In this document: piece by piece, positions 5,970-11,648 of the stretch | How positions within the stretch are numbered: the first letter of the stretch is position 1 | Layout: every line of letters begins with the position of its first letter | Assembly (NCBI GenBank): GCA_027490345.1 | Contig: JAIXYF010000476.1 | Location: 1 to 11,648 of the forward strand | Direction of reading: 5' to 3' | Origin: Novosphingobium sp. | Lineage (GTDB): Bacteria; Pseudomonadota; Alphaproteobacteria; Sphingomonadales; Sphingomonadaceae | DNA length: 11,648 nucleotides | Position numbers and translations under genes: made by a program | Notes under the pieces: model-generated | What the model saw: only the letters and a program-made list of their open reading frames with translations | Databases searched by the model: none | Told to the model about the DNA's origin: nothing

Positions 5970-7412
5970 TTAGATCCAGAGGGGGGCAGTCAGGCGGCGT
6001 TTTTCGTCGCGCGACAGCCCCACCATGCCGGGCGTCAGGCCCTGCCGGTCCCATAGCTTGCAGGTCACCTGCTTGTGCTTCTGGTCCAGCCCCTCGCAGT
6101 AGTTCGAAAACTCGCAAGTCCGCACTTCGCCGCCCCGGCCAAGGCGGGCTTTCAGAAACCAGTCCGGATCAGCGAGCGACTGGCGTGCCGCGCCGACGAT
6201 ATCGGCCTCGCCCGCTGCCAGCATCGCCTCGGCTTGCGCGAACCCGTGGACCCCGCCTGCGGTGATGATCGGCGTCGCAAAACCTGCGTCATGCACTGCC
6301 GTGCGGATGGTCCGCGCCGCCGCGCGGTTGCGTCCATAAGGCCCGCGCGCGTCTGAAATGTAGGCCGGCATGCATTCATACCCGCTCGGCCCGGTATAGG
6401 GATAGGCCGCCTCTCCGGTCTTGGGCTGCAGCGCATCCTCGAACTTGCCCCCGCGCGAGAGCGATAGGAAATCCATTCCTGCGCGCGCGAATGCGGCCCC
6501 GAACCATGCTGCATCCTCCACCTTGTTGCCGCCCGGAATGCATTCCTCCGCCAGAAACCGGCAGCCCACCGCCAAGCTGGGCGAAACCGCAGCGCGCACC
6601 GCACGGTAGACCTCCAGCGGCAGGCGGATGCGGTCCTCGCGCGCGCCGCCATAGCCGTCCTGCCGGTCGTTCCGCGCCGAAAGGAATGAGGCCATGGTAT
6701 AGGCATGTGCATAGTGCAGTTCGATCCCGTCGAACCCTGCCGCTTCCGCGCGCGCCGCAGCGGCAGCAAACAGGCCGGGCAGCACATGCGGCAGCTGCGC
6801 GATATGCGGCTTGTCCACATCGGTCACGCGCTCGCGGAAGCCTTGAGCCAGCGATTCCCAGTCCCGCGGGCCGAGCACTTCGCGCAACTGCCCATCCGGC
6901 ATGGCGATCAGCGCGGCGCGCACGGCGTCGTCGGCCGTTTCGCCGGTCGCTTCGCGGTGGCGGTCGGTCAGCGCCAGAAAACGCGAGAGGAAGGTCGCAC
7001 GGTCCGGGCGGCGCTTGATCGCGAGGAAGTCGATCAGCTGGATCAGCAGCTTGGTTTCCCCGCCGCTCGCCTCGCGCACGGCCTCCACCAGCTTGGCAAG
7101 GCCGGGCACGAAGCGGTCATCGCCAATGCGTAGCAGGGGGCCTGATGGCACATCGCGAATGCCGGTCGCCTCGATCACGATGGCGCCGGGACGGCCCTTC
7201 GCGAAGCGGGCGTACCAGTCGATGACATCCGGACCGGCCTCGCCATCGGGCGTTGCGCGCCAGGGCACCATCGCCGGGATCCACGTGCGCGTCGCCAAAG
7301 TCAGCGGGCCGACCTGCACCGGGGAGAACAGCCGCGACCGCGCCGCCGCCTCCGCATCGGGCCAAGGCCCCGGATCGGCGCGGTGGACAATGCGCTCGGC
7401 AGGTTTGAACAA
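5970..7412 (-). CDS. Old Yellow Enzyme-family NAD(P)H:flavin oxidoreductase (FMN TIM barrel), single-domain
   Basis: About 480 residues forming an FMN-binding TIM barrel that would reduce an activated C=C bond (enone, dienone or enoyl-CoA). The barrel opens with RLFSPVQVGPL (about 26-36). The family block GFDGIELHYAHAYTMASFLS follows at about 226-245, with His233 and His236, and then the NDRQDGYGG element. TAGGVHGFAQAEAMLAAGEADIVGAARQSLADPDW gives the FMN phosphate-binding end. It lacks the FAD/NADH domain of long 2,4-dienoyl-CoA reductases. The usual HAGR motif is absent, and the cysteine region (Cys433, Cys439, Cys451) retains only three cysteines. There is no ATG near the N-terminus. The TTG at 7410-7412 is preferred because AAAGGA lies eight bases upstream; a TTG at 7434-7436 would add eight residues but has no ribosome binding site. 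Substrate unknown. Confidence 0.87.
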   Translation of the reverse strand: MFKPAERIVHRADPGPWPDAEAAARSRLFSPVQVGPLTLATRTWIPAMVPWRATPDGEAGPDVIDWYARFAKGRPGAIVIEATGIRDVPSGPLLRIGDDRFVPGLAKLVEAVREASGGETKLLIQLIDFLAIKRRPDRATFLSRFLALTDRHREATGETADDAVRAALIAMPDGQLREVLGPRDWESLAQGFRERVTDVDKPHIAQLPHVLPGLFAAAAARAEAAGFDGIELHYAHAYTMASFLSARNDRQDGYGGAREDRIRLPLEVYRAVRAAVSPSLAVGCRFLAEECIPGGNKVEDAAWFGAAFARAGMDFLSLSRGGKFEDALQPKTGEAAYPYTGPSGYECMPAYISDARGPYGRNRAAARTIRTAVHDAGFATPIITAGGVHGFAQAEAMLAAGEADIVGAARQSLADPDWFLKARLGRGGEVRTCEFSNYCEGLDQKHKQVTCKLWDRQGLTPGMVGLSRDEKRRLTAPLWI

Positions 7413-7424
7413 CGGTCCGATCCT

Positions 7425-7453
7425 TTGGCTGGACAATATTTCAAGTTTAAAAT
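7425..7453 (+). promoter_or_regulatory. Probable promoter of the Rid-family gene
   Basis: TTGGCT (7425-7430), four of six bases of the -35 consensus, is separated by 17 bases from TAAAAT (7448-7453), five of six bases of the -10 consensus. It lies about 45 bases upstream of the Rid start codon, in the short gap shared with the divergent flavin oxidoreductase gene. A dyad overlaps the spacer and -10 box. Confidence 0.5.
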
Positions 7454-7455
7454 AT
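7436..7455. promoter_or_regulatory. Operator-like AT-rich palindrome in the flavin oxidoreductase / Rid divergent region
   Basis: ATATTT-CAAGTTTA-AAATAT forms a 20-base imperfect dyad in which eight of ten base pairs match. It stands out from very GC-rich surroundings, covers the proposed Rid -10 box, and lies just upstream of the flavin oxidoreductase start. One bound dimer could control both genes. The protein that binds is not in the window. Confidence 0.45.
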
Positions 7456-7496
7456 CGAGAGCAAAGGACGCCCTGTCAAGGCGCCGGAGGAGGCTT

Positions 7497-7886
7497 ATGA
7501 AGGTTCTGCACCCGCAAGGCTGGCCCCGTCCCAAGGGCTATTCCAACGGGATCGCCGCGCGCGGGGAAATGGTATTCCTCGCCGGGGTCGTCGGCTGGGA
7601 TGCCGAAGAGCGCTTCCCCGCCGGGCTCGTCGCCCAGTTCCGGCAGACGCTGGAAAACATCGTCGCGATCCTCGCCGAAGGCGGCGCGAAGCCCGAACAT
7701 GTCGTGCGGATGACCTGGTACATCACCAGCCGCGATGATTACCTCGCCCATGGGCGCGAGATCGGCGCGGTCTACCGCGAGATCATGGGCAAGCACTTCC
7801 CGGTGATGGCCGTGGTGCAGGTCGTTGCGCTGATGGAAGCCGCCGCCGAGATCGAAATCGAAGTCACGGCGGTCGTTCCGGACTGA
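7497..7886 (+). CDS. Rid-family (YjgF/YER057c/UK114) protein lacking the RidA catalytic arginine
   Basis: A 129-residue protein of the Rid fold, which forms trimers with ligand sites between subunits. The order of elements fits: the N-terminal GYSNGIAARGEMVFLAG strand pair (15-30), the helix with QTLENIVAILAEGGAKPEHVVRMTWYI (50-76), and the C-terminal EIEIEVTAVV (118-127) including the conserved Glu near 120. E. coli RidA uses Arg105 to hydrolyse reactive 2-imino acids. Here the aligned position is Met104 in FPVMAVVQV, so imine deaminase activity of the RidA type is not expected. Such Rid1-7 type members often sit in catabolic clusters with unknown roles. The ATG at 7497 follows an excellent GGAGGAGG ribosome binding site. 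The gene diverges from the flavin oxidoreductase and ends 19 bases before the convergent IorB-like gene. Confidence 0.9.
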   Translation: MKVLHPQGWPRPKGYSNGIAARGEMVFLAGVVGWDAEERFPAGLVAQFRQTLENIVAILAEGGAKPEHVVRMTWYITSRDDYLAHGREIGAVYREIMGKHFPVMAVVQVVALMEAAAEIEIEVTAVVPD

Positions 7887-7892
7887 TCTGCC

Positions 7893-7927
7893 GGTTCTGG
7901 CCAGTTCAGGCCGCTTCGGCCAGAACC
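7893..7927. terminator. Inverted repeat between convergent Rid and IorB-like genes, possible bidirectional terminator
   Basis: GGTTCTGGCC (7893-7902) and GGCCAGAACC (7918-7927) are perfect 10-base complements around a 15-base loop. The right arm lies in the last codons of the IorB-like gene. A smaller hairpin (GGCC-GCTTC-GGCC, 7909-7921) competes with it. No strong T tract follows on either strand; only gcttttc lies a little further on the plus strand. It may slow converging polymerases rather than terminate efficiently. Confidence 0.42.
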
Positions 7928-9408
7928 TCGGCCAGCTTTTCACCCTTTTCGTCGGCCAGCGCCGCATCGCGCAGCCGCTTTATGCGCGTCGCAAGCCCTG
8001 CTCCGCTCGCCCCCTCCACTGCGGCCATGATGCGCGCGAAATTGCGCGCGCCGCGCTCGTTCGTCTCGCCATAGCCGCGGATCAGCTTCTGGCAGCGCAC
8101 CAGTTCCACCGCCGCCGCGTAGTCGGCTCCCGCAAGCTGACGCACCTGCATGAGCCATGCCTCGATCCCGGCATTCTCGTGGTTATATCGCAGCGTGGAG
8201 CGCCGCCAGCGCCGCCCCATGGCGAGCAGGCTCAGCATCAGGAATCCGCGCAAGCTGCTGGTCTGAACCTTGCGGCCCTTGGCAAACCAGCGCCCCAGCC
8301 ATGCTTGCCGCGCGGCCCAGCGGCCCAGCCCGGCGGGCAGCGAATCCGCCACTTCCTTGAGGCGCGGATGCATGAATTCGGTGACGGCCACGATCTGATC
8401 CGGCGCGGCGTTCACTTCGGCCCGAAAGCGTTCGAAGCGACTGCTGCGGGTTTTCAGGTCAGCCACGCGGAAGGTGTCGTCGAAGGTCATCCACAGCGCG
8501 AGGTGCCGCGCCAGTTCGCGGATCAGTTCGTGCCGCCGCGCGCTGCCGCCATTCGCCGCGTCCCAGTCTGCCGCCTGCTGCAACCGGTCGAGATAGAGCG
8601 CGCCATAGGCGAGGTCCTGAAAGTCGATTGTCCGGCGCAGGCCTTCTGTGGCGAATTCGCGGGCGATGAAGGGCAGTTCGGCCTCGATCCGGGCGAGCAG
8701 CGGCTTCACGGCGGCGGGTGGTTCAGCCGCTTGCGGCGCTTCCGGCGCTGGCGGTGCCGTCACGGCACCGATCCCGCGCGCCCGATCAAACCCCAGTGCG
8801 AAGGTCGCCAGATTGGTCGCAACTGCCTTGCCGCTTTCGCGGATCACCGCCTCGAACACATCGCGCGGGATCGGCAGCGCGCCCGATCCGGCCAGCGCTC
8901 CGAACATCACCGCGCTGATCACGCTGCCGCCTTCGCGCGCGGTCGCTTCCATGTCGAACCCGATCCAGCGTTTCGCGCGGGCCTGCGCCGCTTCGTGCAC
9001 CGCGCCGCCATCAGCGCGCCCGTCGGCCATCGCGATCTTTTCCGAGATTGCGAAAACGCGGTGCGTAGAGCCGATCAGCGTGGTGCGTTCGGGCGTCACG
9101 AAGCCGCGCATCACCGCGCGGCCTGCTTCCATCAGTTCGGATCCCACCACCACATCGACATCGCCTGGCACTGGCATCAGCGCCAGCACGGGTTCCTTGC
9201 CCCGCGCGGTAATCTCCGCCTCGGGGAACAGCTCAATGTAGTAGATCGTCGCGCCGGTGCGCTGCGCCACGCCCTGCACCGAGGTATATTGCGCCCGGAA
9301 ACCGGCCAGTTCGGCGGCGCGCACGGTCCAGTCGGCCATCACGCCGCCGCCCTGGCCGCCCAGCGCCATGATCGCGATGTTGATTGGGCGAGTCTTGCTT
9401 GCCTGCAT
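7906..9408 (-). CDS. iorB: Indolepyruvate oxidoreductase subunit beta-family protein (2-oxoacid oxidoreductase gamma domain plus DUF6537)
   Basis: A 500-residue partner of the IorA-like subunit. Residues about 10-208 are the pyruvate:ferredoxin oxidoreductase gamma-type domain, with the glycine-rich GGQGGGV at 17-23 and SVQGVAQRTGATI at 43-55 that helps form the CoA/active-site region. A Pro/Ala-rich linker (about 217-235) joins it to a helical DUF6537-type domain (about 236-480) containing the LIRGYGETNERGARNFARI signature. Archaeal IorB proteins are only about 200 residues, so the second half is the extension seen in proteobacterial enzymes. The ATG at 9406-9408 starts two bases after the iorA stop (TGACCATG), with no clear ribosome binding site, so translation is probably coupled. 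Function at family level is oxidative decarboxylation of a 2-oxoacid to acyl-CoA; the real substrate is unknown and need not be indolepyruvate. Confidence 0.92.
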   Translation of the reverse strand: MQASKTRPINIAIMALGGQGGGVMADWTVRAAELAGFRAQYTSVQGVAQRTGATIYYIELFPEAEITARGKEPVLALMPVPGDVDVVVGSELMEAGRAVMRGFVTPERTTLIGSTHRVFAISEKIAMADGRADGGAVHEAAQARAKRWIGFDMEATAREGGSVISAVMFGALAGSGALPIPRDVFEAVIRESGKAVATNLATFALGFDRARGIGAVTAPPAPEAPQAAEPPAAVKPLLARIEAELPFIAREFATEGLRRTIDFQDLAYGALYLDRLQQAADWDAANGGSARRHELIRELARHLALWMTFDDTFRVADLKTRSSRFERFRAEVNAAPDQIVAVTEFMHPRLKEVADSLPAGLGRWAARQAWLGRWFAKGRKVQTSSLRGFLMLSLLAMGRRWRRSTLRYNHENAGIEAWLMQVRQLAGADYAAAVELVRCQKLIRGYGETNERGARNFARIMAAVEGASGAGLATRIKRLRDAALADEKGEKLAEVLAEAA

Positions 9409-9410
9409 GG

Positions 9411-11549
9411 TCAGAACGCTGTCAGCGCACGGCGGCGCGCGGCGCGGGCCTGAAAAAAGCCGATTACCGCGCTGCGCAAGGCTTGCCGCCAGCGGTCCCA
9501 GCGGCTGGGATTGAACACCATGTCGGCGCGGTAGAAGCTGGGGCAGAGCACGGCGGCGTGCGCCGTCTCACCGCAGTGGCCGCAGCCCACGCAATCATCC
9601 AGCACTTGCACCACTGGATCATCGCGCAGCGGATCGGGGTTTTCGCGCAAGGTGAGGGTGGGGCAACCGGACAGGCGGATGCACGAATGATCGCCGCTGC
9701 AGGTATCGGCATCAACGCCGAAGCGTTCTTTCACCACCCGCTTGCCACCCTTGATCGCCTTGGCGACAAGCGGCTTCACGCGGCGCTGCTTGTTGAGCAT
9801 GCATTCCGATTCCGCGATGATGATCTTCGGCCCCTTGAAGGGCGTCGTCATTGCCTCGGTCAGCGTGGAGGTCATCGCTTCCAGATCATAGCTGCGCACG
9901 GTGCGCACCCATTGGCCGCCGATTCCCCGGATCGCGTTTTCCATCGGATGCTTGGTCGTGCGGGTGCGGTTATCGGCGCGGCTGGAGAGGATGTCCTGCC
10001 CGCCGGTTGCCGCCGAATAGCCGTTGTCGACAAGGATCGTCACACCGTCGTTGCGATTGAACACCGCATGGCCGACGCCCGAGGTCAGGCCATTGTGCCA
10101 GAACCCGCCATCACCCATCACCGATACGGTGCGCTGCTTGGAATCCGATTGGAACGCCGCCGCCCCCGCCATGCCCAGGCCATAGCCCATCGTGGTGTTG
10201 CCCAGATTGAACGGCGGCAGGATCGAAAAGATATGGCAGCCGATATCGCCCGAGACGTGGAACTCGCCAATCTCCTTCTCCACCAGCTTCATCGCGGTGA
10301 AGATCGGGCGCTCCGGGCAGCCGGTGCAGAAACCCGATGGCCGCGCGGGCACGACATCTGCGAGCGGCGCAAGGTTGGTGCCCGCAGGCTCGGGCGGCAG
10401 CGCGGCTTTTGCCGCCAGCTTCGGCGCATGTTCGCGCAGGAAGCGCACCAGCCCGTCCTTGATCACCTGTCCCGTATATTCGCCCGCCAGCGGCATGGTT
10501 TCCTTGCCGATCAGCTTCGTCTGCAGGTCGGCGCGGCGCAGGATCGTGTTGATGTTGTGCTCGATGAACTCGGGCTGGCCTTCTTCGATCAGGAACACGG
10601 CCTTCTTGTCGGCGCAGAACCCGGTCACTTCGCTGTCGATCAGCGGATAGGTGACGTTGAGGCAATAGATCGGAATCTCGGTCTGTCCGAAGCTGTCTGA
10701 AAGGCCGACCAGTTCCAGCGCGCGGATCAGATTGTTGTACATGCCGCCCTGCACGATGATCCCCACATCGCCGAGGTGCCCGCCGAGGAACTCGTTAAGC
10801 TTGTGCCGCTTGATGAACTCGACCGCGGCGGGCCAGCGCTGCGCGATCTTTTCGCGCTCATGCAGGAAATTGGCGGGCGGCAGCACGATCCGGTCGGTAT
10901 CGCGCACCGGGTTTTCCATCGCCTGCTTCAGGCCGAAGGCCGGGCGCACGTTGTCCTTGGCGGTGAAGCGGCCATAAAGGTGGCACGAGCGCACCCGCAG
11001 CTCCAGCATCACCGGGCTGCCCGAGGCTTCCGAAAGCTCGAACCCCTTTTCCACCATGCTGACGATGGAGGGCAGGTTGGGGCGCGGATCGAGCAGCCAG
11101 ATCTGCGATTTCATGGCAAAGGCGTGGGTGCGCTCCTGCATGATCGAGGAGCCTTCGCCGTAGTCCTCGCCCACGATGATCATTGCGCCGCCCTTCACCC
11201 CGCCAGAGGCGACGTTGGAGAGCGCATCAGACGCCACATTGGTGCCTACGACCGATTTCCACGCAACCGCGCCGCGCAAGGGATAGTTGACGCTGGCCGC
11301 CAGCATCGCGCCCGCCGCCGCTTCATTGGCCGAGGCTTCGAAGCGGATGCCAAGCTCGCCCATGATGTCCTGCGCATCGGCCAGCACATCGAGGAGGTGC
11401 GAGATTGGCGAGCCCTGATAGCCGCCGACATAGGAAATGCCCGATTGCAGCAGCGCCTTGGTCACCGCAAGAATGCCTTCGCCGGCAAATTCCTCGCCCG
11501 CGCCGATCCGCAGCTTCTCGACTTCCTTGGCAAACGAGCGTTCGGCCAT
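9411..11549 (-). CDS. iorA: Indolepyruvate ferredoxin oxidoreductase alpha subunit-family protein (ThDP and Fe-S subunit)
   Basis: A 712-residue subunit that binds thiamine diphosphate and passes electrons through Fe-S clusters. Residues about 20-200 form the pyrimidine-binding domain (GGYQGSPIS at 42-50). FCTGCPERP at 407-415 precedes the ThDP pyrophosphate domain, whose motif runs from GDG (479-481) to Asn509. The C-terminal ferredoxin-like segment holds C617-x2-D620-x2-C623-x5-C629-P and C653-x2-C656-x2-C659-x9-C669-P. The second cysteine of the first cluster is therefore an aspartate. Archaeal IorA is somewhat shorter (about 650). The ATG at 11547-11549 has TGAGG, overlapping the upstream stop, as ribosome binding site. 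It is the middle gene of a cyclase-iorA-iorB operon. The expected reaction is 2-oxoacid + CoA to acyl-CoA + CO2 with a ferredoxin acceptor; no ferredoxin gene is adjacent. Confidence 0.94.
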   Translation of the reverse strand: MAERSFAKEVEKLRIGAGEEFAGEGILAVTKALLQSGISYVGGYQGSPISHLLDVLADAQDIMGELGIRFEASANEAAAGAMLAASVNYPLRGAVAWKSVVGTNVASDALSNVASGGVKGGAMIIVGEDYGEGSSIMQERTHAFAMKSQIWLLDPRPNLPSIVSMVEKGFELSEASGSPVMLELRVRSCHLYGRFTAKDNVRPAFGLKQAMENPVRDTDRIVLPPANFLHEREKIAQRWPAAVEFIKRHKLNEFLGGHLGDVGIIVQGGMYNNLIRALELVGLSDSFGQTEIPIYCLNVTYPLIDSEVTGFCADKKAVFLIEEGQPEFIEHNINTILRRADLQTKLIGKETMPLAGEYTGQVIKDGLVRFLREHAPKLAAKAALPPEPAGTNLAPLADVVPARPSGFCTGCPERPIFTAMKLVEKEIGEFHVSGDIGCHIFSILPPFNLGNTTMGYGLGMAGAAAFQSDSKQRTVSVMGDGGFWHNGLTSGVGHAVFNRNDGVTILVDNGYSAATGGQDILSSRADNRTRTTKHPMENAIRGIGGQWVRTVRSYDLEAMTSTLTEAMTTPFKGPKIIIAESECMLNKQRRVKPLVAKAIKGGKRVVKERFGVDADTCSGDHSCIRLSGCPTLTLRENPDPLRDDPVVQVLDDCVGCGHCGETAHAAVLCPSFYRADMVFNPSRWDRWRQALRSAVIGFFQARAARRRALTAF

Positions 11550-11558
11550 TGTTTTGCC

Positions 11559-11648
11559 TCAGGCCGGAACGAGCGCGAGCACCCGCAGCGGGCTGCCCGA
11601 TCCGTTCTCGATTTTCAGCGGTGCGGCCACGATCACTGCGCCGGTGGG
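11559..11648 (-). CDS. C-terminal end of a probable cyclase-family (kynurenine formamidase-like) metal-dependent hydrolase
   Basis: Only the last 29 codons and a TGA stop are in the window; the gene continues beyond the right edge. The tail (PTGAVIVAAPLKIENGSGSP followed by LRVLALVPA) matches the closing strand pattern of the cyclase superfamily: an ALIVAAPLKI-type strand, a G-x-G-S/A-P turn, and a final strand ending in VP. Members include arylformamidase, isatin hydrolase and polyketide cyclase-like enzymes, which use an HxGTHxDxPxH metal site that would lie upstream and is not visible. The stop is nine bases before the iorA start and contributes its TGAGG ribosome binding site, so the genes form one operon. 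Family assignment from so short a tail is moderate. Confidence 0.6.
   Translation of the reverse strand, partial: PTGAVIVAAPLKIENGSGSPLRVLALVPA

Noticed and set aside
7383..7496. Upstream extension of the Rid protein to an ATG at 7383
   Set aside because: The extension crosses the promoter and dyad region and is Arg-rich; the ATG at 7497 has a near-perfect ribosome binding site and gives the normal Rid length.
8179..10700. Two long plus-strand open frames (8179-9453 and 9384-10700) antisense to iorB and iorA
   Set aside because: Translations are rich in His, Arg, Gln and Ala with no family resemblance, while the opposite strand has complete IorB and IorA domain motifs.
1..11648. Mobile element, CRISPR array, tRNA or structured RNA genes
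   Set aside because: No transposase or integrase motifs, no regularly spaced repeats, no cloverleaf-like segment and no gap over 300 bases were seen.

Overview
The window looks like chromosomal DNA from a GC-rich alphaproteobacterium, most likely a sphingomonad (Novosphingobium/Sphingobium/Sphingomonas type). This is inferred from base composition, a sphingomonad-style TonB-dependent receptor with an EIVVTAQKR TonB box, a GMC dehydrogenase paired with a Tat-exported gluconate 2-dehydrogenase subunit 3-like protein, and densely packed catabolic genes. No rRNA, tRNA, CRISPR array, insertion sequence or phage gene was seen.

Layout from left to right. Positions 1-93 (-) hold the start of a gene that may encode an Asp/Glu/hydantoin racemase-fold protein. 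A hairpin terminator lies at 120-147. A TonB-dependent outer-membrane receptor follows at 157-2649 (-), with a promoter and operator-like palindrome upstream of it. Next is a two-gene minus-strand operon: the gluconate 2-dehydrogenase subunit 3-like Tat protein (4414-4998) followed by the GMC flavo-dehydrogenase (2832-4409). It diverges from an alpha/beta hydrolase of the meta-cleavage-product hydrolase type (5142-5966, +). That gene converges on an Old Yellow Enzyme-family flavin oxidoreductase (5970-7412, -), which in turn diverges from a Rid-family protein (7497-7886, +). The Rid gene converges on a minus-strand operon of a cyclase-family hydrolase (11559-11648, only its end visible), an IorA-like (9411-11549) and an IorB-like (7906-9408) 2-oxoacid:ferredoxin oxidoreductase. 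Almost every base is coding. The three divergent or upstream intergenic regions each carry a palindrome suited to a regulator, but no regulator gene is in view.

The gene set suggests a catabolic cluster for a hydrophobic, probably cyclic or aromatic, compound. A plausible order is outer-membrane uptake, periplasmic alcohol oxidation by the GMC complex, enone/dienone reduction by the OYE-family enzyme, hydrolytic C-C or ester cleavage by the alpha/beta hydrolase and cyclase-family protein, and oxidative decarboxylation of a 2-oxoacid to a CoA thioester by IorAB. The substrate cannot be read from the sequence. The nearest precedent I know is the estrogen-degradation pathway of sphingomonads, where an IorAB-like 2-oxoacid oxidoreductase acts after meta-cleavage. 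Here no ring-cleavage dioxygenase is in the window, so this remains inference.

Three redox proteins have unusual cysteine motifs: an Asp in place of a cluster cysteine in IorA, a C-x5-C-x3-C [3Fe-4S]-type motif in the GMC protein without a cytochrome gene beside it, and an incomplete cysteine set in the OYE-family protein. The Rid protein lacks the arginine needed for classical RidA deaminase activity.
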